Source: Oscillospiraceae bacterium
GTDB taxonomy: Bacteria; Bacillota; Clostridia; Oscillospirales; Oscillospiraceae
Length of the DNA: 64,000 nt
NCBI GenBank assembly: GCA_009783555.1
Contig: WRDH01000003.1
Coordinates: forward strand, 48,883-112,882
Direction of reading: 5' to 3'
The first letter of the stretch is position 1. Each line of letters begins with the position of its first letter. The notes beneath the pieces were generated by a model, which was not told the DNA's origin, did no database searches, and was given only the letters and a program-made list of their open reading frames with translations. This document shows, in pieces, positions 17,782-26,917 of the stretch. The translations under genes and the position numbers were made by a program.

Positions 17782-19221
17782 GTGATTGTTACGAGAACTT
17801 TTATTAACAAAGCGATTAATTTTAGAAAGAGCATAATCGGAAAAATCATAATCCTTTTTCTTATGATGTTTGTGCTTTTGCTGACCCCTGTGATAATTCA
17901 AAATGTTACCTCATTCCGGCAGGCACAGCTATATGAAGAGATACTGAACAACATTATTAATGCAAACCAACTCAACGTGGATGTAGTTGAGAATATTGAA
18001 CCGATAGTATGGAATATAGTTGCAGGCAAGGAGAGTTTCCAAAGCAGCGGAATCTGGCATCGTATGGTAAATATCAGAGCAAGGATGCAGCAGATACGAA
18101 ATAGCACAGACTCCGCAGACAGCCGGGGCATAATGGAAATATCCATCCGCGCACTTTCAATCCTGGATGATTATCTCAGAGTACTGGACTATCAAATAGA
18201 ACAGAGATATCCGGTTGCCGAGAATGAAATTATGCTTGAAGAAATACGCGTTTGTATAGCGGGTATTGATGATTTAATGAGAGAGTTCTCTTCTATGCAG
18301 GTTAAGGAAGCTGCGGTGCTCAATCAGGAAATGAACAGACAGAGTACACAGAGTTTTGTTTTGAATATATTATTTACGGTTGTAGTGCTCATTGTCGGAG
18401 TTTTTGCATTTCTATATATTTCCAGAAGCCTGATGAATCCGATTGAAAAGCTATTGAGGATATCCAACAAAATTTCCGAAGGGGATTTCAGTTCCAGAGT
18501 CGAGCTGTCGGCATCTGACGAGTTTAATGTCTTGGCTGCGGGAATGAATACTATGTCTGAAAAAATTGAGCTGCTACTGGAACAGAGTATCGAGGAGCAA
18601 AAGCAAAGGCAAATGATGGAAAATAAAATTCTCCAGGAGCAGATTAAACCTCATTTTTTATACAACACGCTTGATGCGATCATATGGGCGGCAGAAGCTG
18701 ATAATACAACAGATGTAGTTACATTAGTTGCTTCCCTTTCAACATTTTTCAGAATTTCACTAAGTCACGGCATAGATTTTATACCCGTAAACGATGAAAT
18801 CGAGCATATCCGTAATTATTTGATAATCCAGCAAATACGTTATAGAGATGTATTAACTTACGAAATTAATATTGATGAAGATATACCGGATAAAAAAATC
18901 CTCAAGCTTCTGCTTCAGCCGCTTGTGGAAAACGCGCTTTATCACGGAATCAAAAATACCAGAGAACGAGGTAAAATCACCGTAAGTGTAAAAAACGAAG
19001 GTGAAAAGCTCAGGTTCACCGTCGCTGACAGCGGCATAGGTATGACCCGGGATACTCTCGACGAGCTTATTTATTATACTAACCACGGGTATACGGAAAA
19101 GGGTTACGGTCTGTATAATGTCAACAGGAGACTCAAGTTGTTTTACGGTCTGTCCGAAGGAATCGAAATTACTTCGGAGTATAAAAAAGGGACAACCGTT
19201 AGCTTCGCTTTAAAGCTATAA
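17782..19221 (+). CDS. Sensor histidine kinase, YesM/LytS type
   Basis: A 479-residue membrane kinase. Span 1 is near residues 18-38, followed by an outside helical region to about 190, span 2 near 190-212, a HAMP linker, and then the His_kinase motif QEQIKPHFLYNTLDAIIW with the phospho-His. The HATPase domain has NALYHGIKN and DSGIGM. It most likely reads the adjacent sugar-binding lipoprotein and phosphorylates the AraC-type regulator downstream. The start is a GTG with AAGG four to five bases upstream. Confidence 0.9.
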   Translation: MIVTRTFINKAINFRKSIIGKIIILFLMMFVLLLTPVIIQNVTSFRQAQLYEEILNNIINANQLNVDVVENIEPIVWNIVAGKESFQSSGIWHRMVNIRARMQQIRNSTDSADSRGIMEISIRALSILDDYLRVLDYQIEQRYPVAENEIMLEEIRVCIAGIDDLMREFSSMQVKEAAVLNQEMNRQSTQSFVLNILFTVVVLIVGVFAFLYISRSLMNPIEKLLRISNKISEGDFSSRVELSASDEFNVLAAGMNTMSEKIELLLEQSIEEQKQRQMMENKILQEQIKPHFLYNTLDAIIWAAEADNTTDVVTLVASLSTFFRISLSHGIDFIPVNDEIEHIRNYLIIQQIRYRDVLTYEINIDEDIPDKKILKLLLQPLVENALYHGIKNTRERGKITVSVKNEGEKLRFTVADSGIGMTRDTLDELIYYTNHGYTEKGYGLYNVNRRLKLFYGLSEGIEITSEYKKGTTVSFALKL

Positions 19222-19296
19222 GGTTACTGGCTTGAAATGATAAATGATAATGCAAAAATGGAAGCGTTTTCATTACATTTTGTGTAACAGAAAGGC

Positions 19297-20400
19297 ATGG
19301 CTATATATATGTATAAAGTCTTTTTTGTAGATGATGAAGCATCGATGCGGGCGGGAATCAGAGAGAGCATCGACTGGGGTAACTGCGGCTTTTCGCTTGC
19401 AGGTGAGGCTCCCGACGGTGAGATGGCTCTTTCTCTCATGCAGGAAATAATGCCCGATATCCTTATAACGGATATCAGGATGCCGTTTATGGATGGAATA
19501 GAGCTTTCAAGACAAGCAAAAAAAGCTATGCCGTGGATCAAGATAGTAATTTTGAGCGGACATGATGAATTTGAATATGCGAAACAGGCAATAACAATCG
19601 GAGTTGAGGATTATTTGCTAAAGCCTGTTACTTCGGCAAAGCTGATGGAGACACTTACGGAGGTTGCGGAAAGAATAGATAAGGAAAGAAGAAGTAACGT
19701 TGAAAAGCTGATAGCGAGCATGCAGGATCTCAGTGCCAGCGGAAAAATGCCGCTTCCCGGTATTGACAAGCTTCCGTTAATAGATAAGCTGCGTTATGCG
19801 GCAAAATCGGACGCACCAAAGCTTGTGGATGATTATCTCGGAAGCTTCGATAATACGGTACACGGCTCGGTTATATTTCTGTACTACATTTTCATGGACA
19901 TTCTGCTCAGTTCATCAAAGATAATTGAAGACTTCGGAGGAGACGCAAAAGGCGTACTTTCAGAGTTTTTTGATGCGGGGTACATGCTGCAAGAGGGTAC
20001 GGATATAGAGAAAATCCGCAAACTCCTGACATCTCTTCTTGACAGAGTAGTTGAATTTCGCGATGCCTCGACAGGCTCAAAATACTCAGATATAATTATC
20101 AGAGCGCAGGAATATATCAAAAACAACTATTCCGACAAGGATATTTCACTTCATACTGTGGCAAAAGAGGTAAGCATTTCGCCAAATCATTTCAGTACGG
20201 TTTTCAGCAGAGAGACCGGTGAAACCTTCATCAGCTTTATAACCGGCGTGAGAATCGAGCAAGCAAAGACGTTATTGAAAACAACACAAATGAGAACCTC
20301 CGATATCGGTTACGAGGTCGGCTATAATGACACGCAATATTTCAGCTATGTCTTTAAAAAGCAGACAGGCATGACACCGAAAGAATTTCGCGGAAAGTAA
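19297..20400 (+). CDS. Response regulator with AraC-type DNA-binding domain (YesN-like)
   Basis: A 367-residue cytoplasmic regulator. The receiver domain (about 1-125) has the acidic pair VDDE, the phosphorylation site DILITDIRMP and the conserved Lys in LLKPV. A linker follows, and the last ~100 residues form two helix-turn-helix motifs of the AraC family (SISPNHFSTVFSRETG and VGYNDTQYFSYVFKKQTG). The likely target is the divergent transporter operon. The first ATG (19297) is very close to GAAAGG; the ATG at 19309 (MYKVFFVDD) is an equally good start. It ends exactly at hairpin element 2. Confidence 0.9.
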   Translation: MAIYMYKVFFVDDEASMRAGIRESIDWGNCGFSLAGEAPDGEMALSLMQEIMPDILITDIRMPFMDGIELSRQAKKAMPWIKIVILSGHDEFEYAKQAITIGVEDYLLKPVTSAKLMETLTEVAERIDKERRSNVEKLIASMQDLSASGKMPLPGIDKLPLIDKLRYAAKSDAPKLVDDYLGSFDNTVHGSVIFLYYIFMDILLSSSKIIEDFGGDAKGVLSEFFDAGYMLQEGTDIEKIRKLLTSLLDRVVEFRDASTGSKYSDIIIRAQEYIKNNYSDKDISLHTVAKEVSISPNHFSTVFSRETGETFISFITGVRIEQAKTLLKTTQMRTSDIGYEVGYNDTQYFSYVFKKQTGMTPKEFRGK

Positions 20401-20547
20401 AAGGTTGGCGGTCAGGGGGTATCCGGGAAAGTTACAGTGGTTGCAACCATCGCACTGTACGTATGCGAAACCCGGATTGGTGGGCAAAATTAGTGTGCCG
20501 GCTTCAACCACTGTAACTTTCCCGGATACCCCCTGACCGCCAACCTT
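20401..20547. repeat. Long-stem hairpin element 2 at a convergent gene junction
   Basis: A 147-bp element that exactly fills the space between the TAA of the AraC-type regulator gene and the stop codon of the MATE gene. The outer arms (AAGGTTGGCGGTCAGGGGGT and its complement) pair almost perfectly over more than 35 bp, and on both strands the stem is followed by TTTT, as in a bidirectional terminator. The core contains GGGCAAAATTAGTGTGCCGG, matching the core of elements 1 and 3. Confidence 0.87.
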
Positions 20548-21954
20548 TTACAACCGTATCTTTGTCCATTTCGCTTTGGAAAAGCGTACATAGTTAAGTG
20601 TAAGCCTTGCCATCTGGTCAACAAGGAACGCAATCCATATGCCGATAAGCCCCATCCCCAGAGGGAAAGCGAACACCCATGCCAGTCCAGGACGCAAAAT
20701 GCCGATAGTGACCAACGCAACAAAAGCAACATACTTGGAATCGCCCGCACCTCTGAGCGCGCCTGATATGACAAACTGCGATATCTGGGCGAAGGTTATC
20801 ACCGCAAGTATCAGTATTAAATAAGAGCCGGTGGTGATTATCTCTTCCTCAGAGGTAAACATCCTGATTAATCCTCTTCGTCCGAAAACGAAAACAAAAG
20901 ACATTAGCGTAGAAAGCGTCAGCCCGATTCTCTGGCATACCTTTCCGTATATCATAGCCATATCAGGGCGTTTTGCACCAAGGTTCTGCCCGACAAGCGC
21001 GCTTGATGCTATGCCAAGACCTTCGGCAAAGCAGAAGGAAAGCATGACTATGTTCATGCATATTTGATGGGTGACTAACGCCATAGTCCCAAGTCCTGCG
21101 ACAACTCTGACGAACATAAAGAACCCGAAACGCATAAAGAGCTGCTCTACCAATGCACCGCTGCCAACATTAGTAAATCCCCGAAGTGTCTGTTTGTTAA
21201 ACATCCACCCTCGAAAGGACATAATATTCAACTCCGAAGATCTGCCGGATACAGAATAAACAGACATAATCAATGTGACGGCAGAGCCTATAACCGTAGC
21301 TATAGCCGCGCCTCTGATGCCAAGCTGCGGAAATCCCAGCCGCCCACCTATCAGCAGGAAGTTGAATAACACCTTAACAACGCCGGAAGTGATGTTCACC
21401 CACATTGATATGCGGGTATTTCCTGCACCCCGCTGTGCAGCGATTATTGTCATCCCAAGCCCGGCAAAGGGAACACTAAGCATTGTGATACGGAAAAACA
21501 TCACCGAATCGTCAATAATATCATCACCCGCTCCGGCAAAAGAGAGCAGGGGATGGGCGAATGTATACGCTAAAACACCGATTAGGAGTGAAAGAGCAAA
21601 TGAAACTAATATTGCTTGCTTAAGCGATGAACGCGCCGACAGCATATCGCCTTCGCCTTTTCTTCTGGCAACGATGGCAGTGACTCCGACATTTAGCGCA
21701 ACTATCATCGAAAGCACAAGAAAACGGGGTTGGTTTGTGATACCGACGGCAGCTATGGCGGCAAAGCTGATAGTACCGACCATAATAGTATCAATCATAC
21801 CCATAATACCCACCAAAACAGTCTCTGTAGTGGCGGGAACAGCCATATTCAGCGTACGTCTGTATATAGCACGAGAAGGCGGTATATCACCAACCCGCAT
21901 ACTATCTTTGACCATATGGTCACAAGAGTAAATTTTGTTAAGGAATGTTGTCAC
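20548..21954 (-). CDS. MATE-family multidrug/toxin efflux protein
   Basis: A 468-residue polytopic membrane protein with about 12 spans in two similar halves, typical of MatE antiporters that export drugs or metabolites using H+ or Na+. The start is unclear. The GTG at 21954 has AGGAG ten bases upstream, but that sequence belongs to a dispersed repeat. The in-frame ATGs at 21915 and 21900 lack a ribosome-binding site. The family homology begins around SRAIYRRTLNMAVPATTE, compatible with any of the three. It is convergent with the AraC-type regulator gene. Confidence 0.9.
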   Translation of the reverse strand: MTTFLNKIYSCDHMVKDSMRVGDIPPSRAIYRRTLNMAVPATTETVLVGIMGMIDTIMVGTISFAAIAAVGITNQPRFLVLSMIVALNVGVTAIVARRKGEGDMLSARSSLKQAILVSFALSLLIGVLAYTFAHPLLSFAGAGDDIIDDSVMFFRITMLSVPFAGLGMTIIAAQRGAGNTRISMWVNITSGVVKVLFNFLLIGGRLGFPQLGIRGAAIATVIGSAVTLIMSVYSVSGRSSELNIMSFRGWMFNKQTLRGFTNVGSGALVEQLFMRFGFFMFVRVVAGLGTMALVTHQICMNIVMLSFCFAEGLGIASSALVGQNLGAKRPDMAMIYGKVCQRIGLTLSTLMSFVFVFGRRGLIRMFTSEEEIITTGSYLILILAVITFAQISQFVISGALRGAGDSKYVAFVALVTIGILRPGLAWVFAFPLGMGLIGIWIAFLVDQMARLTLNYVRFSKAKWTKIRL

Positions 21955-22076
21955 AGGGACGGTTCTCCTGACAAGTTATGATGAAAAATCTACAAATATT
22001 GTCAGGGGGACGGTTCTCCTGACAACTCATGGTGAAAAATCTACAAATGTTGTCAAGAGAACCGTCCCCTTGACAA
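21948..22076. repeat. Cluster of three GGGACGGTTCTCCTG palindromic repeats
   Basis: Three 27-bp units at 21948-21974, 21999-22025 and 22050-22076 (the last inverted) each have TTGTCA / TGACAA ends around GGGGACGGTTCTCC. Between them are two direct copies of a 25-base spacer containing GTGAAAAATCTACAAAT. Related copies are at 56913-56961 and 60906-60925. The block fills the gap between the hybrid kinase stop and the MATE start and supplies the apparent ribosome-binding site of the MATE gene. Confidence 0.85.
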
Positions 22077-22078
22077 CC

Positions 22079-24175
22079 TCATCCTTTCAAGTAAGTTTGC
22101 AACTTACTTATCACTTCGTCAAAATCGATGGGTTTTGCTACATGAGCATTCATACCGGCGGCAAGACAGTTCTCGACATCCTCTTTAAAAACATTTGCAG
22201 TCATAGCAATTATCGGGATGTTTTTCGCGTTAGGGACATCAAGTGCACGGATGGCTTTTGTAGCTTCAAAGCCGTCCATTTCCGGCATTTGTAAATCCAT
22301 GAAAATCATATCATAGATTTCAGGTGATGCGTTGAATTTTTCAACAGCTTCTTTGCCGTTTACCGCGCAATCAATATCCAAAAGGGTGGGTGCCAGTAAG
22401 GATAGTACAATCTCACGGTTGATATCTACATCCTCAACCAGCAAAATGCGGTGTCCTTCAAATATATTATCTATACTTTCTTTTTCATCGGTCTGCAGCT
22501 CTTCAAATCCATAAAATTCACAAACTATATCTGAAATAGTTGACGGGAACAGAGGCTTCATCATTAGCTTGTCTACACCCGCTTCTTTTGCTCTTTCTGA
22601 AATAATACTGCTTTCTGCCGCAGAAATCATTATGATAAAAGAACGCTTAGCATCTGACATCCGCTCCTTAAGTCTCCTCGACAACTCCATGCCGTCCATA
22701 CCCGGCATTCTCCAATCTACGAAGAACAGGTCGTAATTCTTGTCCTGCTCAAGCAGCTCAAGTACTTTCTCTGCACTTTCGGCGATATCACAAGAGGCTC
22801 CGAATTTTTCCACAATTCCTTTGAAATCCTGCAATATATGCTTGTCGTCATCCACCACCAGCATACTGATATTTTTCCAGTCTATTTGCGATGCAGCATT
22901 CTCTTTTGCCTCGCCGCGTTTTATATGTACAGTAAATGAAAAAGTAGAGCCTTCACCCGGAACAGATTCTATCCAGATTTCACCGTCCATCATTTCAACA
23001 ATGCTTTTGGAAATAGAAAGACCCAAGCCGGTACCGCCGAACTTACGCGTGGTACTGCTTTCTGCTTGCTGGAATGATTGGAACAATTGCTTTTGTTGCT
23101 CAGGACTGATCCCGATACCCGAATCGGTTATAGACACCTTAATTTTGCATATACCATCTTCTTCACCCAGATTATATGTTCTTATGCTGATAGAACCTTT
23201 TTCCGGTGTAAACTTAACGGCATTTCCCAAAAGGTTTGTTATTACTTGAGCCATTCTCTGATCGTCACCGACCAGAATTTTTGGAATAGTCCTGTCTATA
23301 TAAACACTGAAGTATTGTTCCTTTTCATCAATGCGGAAATTTATAACGTTGACAACACGCTTTAGCAATTTTTCAAAATCAAACTCTGCCATGGAAAGCT
23401 CAAATTTACCGGAGTCGATTTTAGAAATGTCAAGGATATCGTTGATTATACCCAGAAGATGATGCGACGCATCTTCAATCCTCATAAGACTGTAATCCTT
23501 ACGCTCGACATCCAGCGCGGATTTTCCGATATTTGTCATTCCGATAATTGCATTCATGGGTGTCCGTATTTCGTGACTCATATTTGCGAGAAAGGATCCC
23601 TTTGCTTGAGCAGCATGATAAGCATCGTTTTTTGCATCCGTTAAAGCGTTCAGCGTTCTAACGCAGAATACACAAAATGTATAAACTAATGCGTTTAGAC
23701 CGATTGATGCAACCAGTGAAATAATGTTGTATACCATAGTATAGCTTTCGCCAAGCAGGTTAACATTAAATACCAGCAAAATCACAGCGGTTGCCGCGCT
23801 TGTGCAAATAATATGCAACGCAATTCCTCTGGTCGAAAAATACGTCAGAGAAATCATTGCTACACAGCATAGATAATAGTAGAGCAATCCGTCACCTCTG
23901 AAAAATATCGCTCCGAAGATTATTACTGCGGCCAGAAATGTCGGGGATAAAAACGCCGTCACCGTGTTACTAAGCCGGCTTCGCTCTATCACAACATAGA
24001 AAACTAGAATAAAACCGCATAGAATGAACCGTATTATCATGGCTTGTACATCGAAGAACATCAGCGTATAAAAAGGCACAAATAACGAATAAAAACATAG
24101 AATCAAAAAAATATAAGGCGACGATTGATTCTTATTCGAACTCCCGAGCACATACTTGTGAATAATCGATATCAT
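22079..24175 (-). CDS. Hybrid sensor histidine kinase with two receiver domains
   Basis: A 698-residue membrane protein. The N-terminal ~200 residues hold about six membrane spans with no large outside domain. Then come the HisKA domain (phospho-His in ANMSHEIRTPMNAIIG), HATPase (NLLGNAVKFTP, DSGIGIS, GTGLGLSIS), receiver 1 (Asp in FVDWRMPGMDG) and receiver 2 (Asp in FMDLQMPEMDG). There is no Hpt or output domain, so the phosphate must go to a separate protein or the receivers act allosterically. The ATG at 24175 has GGAGG at good spacing. No partner gene is adjacent. Confidence 0.93.
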   Translation of the reverse strand: MISIIHKYVLGSSNKNQSSPYIFLILCFYSLFVPFYTLMFFDVQAMIIRFILCGFILVFYVVIERSRLSNTVTAFLSPTFLAAVIIFGAIFFRGDGLLYYYLCCVAMISLTYFSTRGIALHIICTSAATAVILLVFNVNLLGESYTMVYNIISLVASIGLNALVYTFCVFCVRTLNALTDAKNDAYHAAQAKGSFLANMSHEIRTPMNAIIGMTNIGKSALDVERKDYSLMRIEDASHHLLGIINDILDISKIDSGKFELSMAEFDFEKLLKRVVNVINFRIDEKEQYFSVYIDRTIPKILVGDDQRMAQVITNLLGNAVKFTPEKGSISIRTYNLGEEDGICKIKVSITDSGIGISPEQQKQLFQSFQQAESSTTRKFGGTGLGLSISKSIVEMMDGEIWIESVPGEGSTFSFTVHIKRGEAKENAASQIDWKNISMLVVDDDKHILQDFKGIVEKFGASCDIAESAEKVLELLEQDKNYDLFFVDWRMPGMDGMELSRRLKERMSDAKRSFIIMISAAESSIISERAKEAGVDKLMMKPLFPSTISDIVCEFYGFEELQTDEKESIDNIFEGHRILLVEDVDINREIVLSLLAPTLLDIDCAVNGKEAVEKFNASPEIYDMIFMDLQMPEMDGFEATKAIRALDVPNAKNIPIIAMTANVFKEDVENCLAAGMNAHVAKPIDFDEVISKLQTYLKG

Positions 24176-24521
24176 GATAGCCTCCAAAATGAAGTCTGAG
24201 TAACCAAATGGATTTTATCAAAATAATACAAGGATGTAAAGTAACTGTTGTGTCGCACTAAGCATTATGTTGAGAGTATTTCTGTATACCCTAATCTACA
24301 TGCAGAAACCTGTGCAAAACTTCCAAAATCCTTGGAATGCAATGCGTAATATTGGCAAAAACAACCACTACTCCGATGATGAAACCCTTGACCGGTGTGT
24401 CGCCCATTGGATTAGTATAAAAAATAAAGAAAGACGTGCAAGTAATTTAATGCAAGTTTTACCCTGCGCGTCGCAGATAGCAAACAATACTGATGCTCCT
24501 TCAGGAGCAGATTGGAGAAAA
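24176..24521. other. 346-base spacer, coding status unclear
   Basis: It lies between the hybrid kinase start (minus) and the chemoreceptor start (plus). The chemoreceptor frame stays open back to 24267, but the extra ~85 residues are not like a receptor N terminus, and the real ATG at 24522 has its own GGAG. A small hairpin (CTGATGCTCCTTCAGGAGCAG, arms CTGCTCC-like) lies at about 24490-24510 just ahead of it. I recognise no riboswitch here. Confidence 0.4.
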
Positions 24522-25829
24522 ATGAAAAATCTAAAAGTTTCAACGAAATTAATAATAGGCTTTATGACTGTAGCTTTTTTTGCAGTTGTGGTAGGCATAG
24601 TAGGGATCGCCGGGATGGATTACATAAGTAAGACTGATAACTACACAGCGCATTTCAGAACGATGACGACTATAACAATCGTTGTCCTTGTAATCATAGT
24701 ATCCGCCTCATTGTTCCTTGCGCTTTACATTTCAAGCCTTATAAGCAAACCGATACTCCCGCTTGCGGCATTTATGAGCAAAGCGGGCAGAACAGGTGAC
24801 ATATCCTTAACTCCTGCGGATATGGATACAATAGGAAAATACTCAGGAATAAAAAACGAGATCGGGCAAGCCATAAACGGTGCAGCATTGTTTGTGAAGC
24901 ATGTCGCGACGGTATCGGCAAATCTTGAAGCAGTTGCAAACGGAGATTTGACAATAGACGTCGAAGTTCTTTCCGATAAAGACGTAATGGGACTATCTGT
25001 TAAACAAATGATAAACAGCTTGAACGACATGTTCACGGAAATAAATCAATCCACGCAGCAAGTGTCCACCGGTGCAAATCAAATCGCCGATGGAGCACAG
25101 GTACTTGCGCAAGGCACTACCGAACAGGCTGCGTCTCTGGAAGAATTATCGAGTTCTATTACAGAGATATCAGAAAAAACAAAAGATAATGCCGAAATGG
25201 CTGATGAAGCCTCAAAACTGTCGACAACAATAAAGAAGGACGCTGAAATAGGAATAAGTCAAATGGACGGCATGATAGAAGCAGTAAAAGATATAAGTGA
25301 TGCCAGCCACTCCATTGGTAATATAATCAAAACTATTGACGACATTGCGTTTCAAACAAATATACTTGCGCTCAACGCTGCTGTTGAAGCAGCCAGAGCA
25401 GGGCAGCACGGCAAAGGCTTCGCTGTAGTTGCAGAAGAAGTACGCAATCTTGCGACAAAAAGTGCGAGAGCGGCAAAGGACACAAGCGAGATAATTCAAG
25501 ACACAATAGAAAAATCCGACCTTGGCTCCCGTATTGCCGGAGAAACAGCGCAAAGCCTCCACAGAATCGGAACGGATATAAGCGAATCAAACAGACTCGT
25601 AGCCGAGATTGCGACAGCCTCAAAAGAACAATCATTGAATATCTCACAAATAAACATCGGAATAAACCAGGTATCCCAGGTAGTTCAACAAAACAGTGCA
25701 ACAGCCCAGCAAAGTGCCGCCGCCTCAGAAGAAATGAGCGGACAATCCGCTATTCTGAAGAACATGATTATGCAATTCAAACTCAAAGACAACCCGCCGG
25801 AACAAATATTGCGTTTGGGTTCTCCTTAA
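24522..25829 (+). CDS. Methyl-accepting chemotaxis protein with minimal outside loop
   Basis: A 435-residue receptor. Span 1 (about residues 10-32) and span 2 (about 50-72) are separated by fewer than 20 residues, so there is almost no extracytoplasmic ligand domain. HAMP-like helices follow, then the long signalling domain with the conserved hairpin tip [22 protein letters not shown] and EEVRNLA. The C-terminal helix resembles that of the larger receptor at 46186-48015. The start [14 protein letters not shown] behind TTGGAG matches that of the paralogue, so the longer open frame upstream is not used. Confidence 0.9.
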   Translation: MKNLKVSTKLIIGFMTVAFFAVVVGIVGIAGMDYISKTDNYTAHFRTMTTITIVVLVIIVSASLFLALYISSLISKPILPLAAFMSKAGRTGDISLTPADMDTIGKYSGIKNEIGQAINGAALFVKHVATVSANLEAVANGDLTIDVEVLSDKDVMGLSVKQMINSLNDMFTEINQSTQQVSTGANQIADGAQVLAQGTTEQAASLEELSSSITEISEKTKDNAEMADEASKLSTTIKKDAEIGISQMDGMIEAVKDISDASHSIGNIIKTIDDIAFQTNILALNAAVEAARAGQHGKGFAVVAEEVRNLATKSARAAKDTSEIIQDTIEKSDLGSRIAGETAQSLHRIGTDISESNRLVAEIATASKEQSLNISQINIGINQVSQVVQQNSATAQQSAAASEEMSGQSAILKNMIMQFKLKDNPPEQILRLGSP

Positions 25830-25918
25830 CAACATCTTTCAATTCACTATTCTCTCTCACTGGTTTATGTGTTATTATTAACAAAGTAAATCTTAAAACT
25901 CAAATGGAGGGAATTGCA

Positions 25919-26815
25919 ATGGAATTATTACGTTTTATTGAGAGTATCAGAACGCCGTTTCTTGATACTCTTATCGGTCTGATAACCAGACTTGGGGAGG
26001 AAACAATCGGCATTGTTCTTCTTTGTTTAATTTTCTGGTGTGTCAGCAAAAAAATTGCTTATGTAATCGGTGTCGCGTTTTTCTTGTCAAGCCTGACAGT
26101 GCAGGGGATGAAGATATGCTTCCGCATCGAACGCCCGTGGGTCATTGACCCGACTTTTGAACCTGTTCCCGGCGCAAAAGAGTATGCAACGGGTTATTCG
26201 TTCCCGAGCGGTCACACTCAAAGTGCAACAGCATTTTACGGTGCTTTGGGCTCACAAGTCAAACCTATGGCGTTTAAGATCATTTTGTTTGCTATACCCG
26301 TTCTTGTAGCGTTTTCGCGGCTGTATCTCGGTGTTCACACTCTGCAAGATGTACTTGTATCGCTTGTGATAACCTTCCTGCTTATCTGGTTGACCGGCAG
26401 AATAATAACGAGCGATGTAGAAAGTAAGAAGAAAGAGCTTGCTATTTCTCTTTTCATGATACTTTATGCAGTTGCTGTAATTATAATTGCCATAATCATG
26501 TACTCAAACGGTACTATTGAGGATAGATACATTGCTGATTGCTTAAAAGCGGCAGGAGCAGGTATCGGCTTTGCTGTAGGCATGTTCGTTGAACGCAATT
26601 ATATCAAGTTTTCTGTTAAATCAAAAAACATAGGTATGCACATAATCAAGGTCGTGATAGGAATCGCAGGAGTCCTCGCGTTCCAAGAGGGACTCAAGCT
26701 GATAATAGGAACAGGATTTATCGTCGATATGTTTAGATACTTCCTGATGATCTCCTGGGTAACAATGCTCTACCCGCTAATAATCAAACGGTGTTTCTCT
26801 GTTAAAGAAGCTTAA
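25919..26815 (+). CDS. PAP2-family membrane phosphatase
   Basis: A 298-residue polytopic protein. The three PAP2 motifs are present: KX6RP (in KICFRIERP), PSGH (in YSFPSGHTQS) and SRX5HX3D (in SRLYLGVHTLQD). Members remove phosphate from lipid pyrophosphates or phosphatidic acid at the membrane; undecaprenyl pyrophosphate recycling is one option. The C-terminal ~110 residues carry four further spans not typical of the shortest PAP2 enzymes. The ATG at 25919 has GGAGGG nine bases upstream; an upstream in-frame ATG at 25904 overlaps that site and is not used. Confidence 0.9.
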   Translation: MELLRFIESIRTPFLDTLIGLITRLGEETIGIVLLCLIFWCVSKKIAYVIGVAFFLSSLTVQGMKICFRIERPWVIDPTFEPVPGAKEYATGYSFPSGHTQSATAFYGALGSQVKPMAFKIILFAIPVLVAFSRLYLGVHTLQDVLVSLVITFLLIWLTGRIITSDVESKKKELAISLFMILYAVAVIIIAIIMYSNGTIEDRYIADCLKAAGAGIGFAVGMFVERNYIKFSVKSKNIGMHIIKVVIGIAGVLAFQEGLKLIIGTGFIVDMFRYFLMISWVTMLYPLIIKRCFSVKEA

Positions 26816-26822
26816 GAAGTAA

Positions 26823-26879
26823 TTGACAAACCGGATAAGTTATGTTAATCTAAAGTGCAACTTTGGATTAACATAACTT
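26823..26879 (+). promoter_or_regulatory. Promoter overlapped by a 20-bp palindrome
   Basis: TTGACA (26823-26828), a 17-base spacer and TAATCT (26846-26851) form a good promoter for the DUF4143 ATPase gene. A near-perfect palindrome (arms 26837-26856 and 26860-26879, one mismatch, 3-base loop) covers the -10 and the presumed start of transcription. It could be an operator, a leader hairpin, or a weak terminator for the PAP2 gene that ends at 26815. Confidence 0.55.
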
Positions 26880-26917
26880 TAATTATACTATTTTGCTGTA
26901 AAACGGAGATATCACTT

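Noticed and set aside
21948..22076. CRISPR array
   Set aside because: Only three units with repeated, not unique, spacers; no cas genes.
24267..24521. 85-residue N-terminal extension of the small chemoreceptor
   Set aside because: The extension is not receptor-like, and the ATG at 24522 has its own GGAG and gives the same start as the paralogue.
24400..24521. Possible c-di-GMP riboswitch before the chemoreceptor gene
   Set aside because: The region has a small hairpin but not the conserved GEMM blocks.
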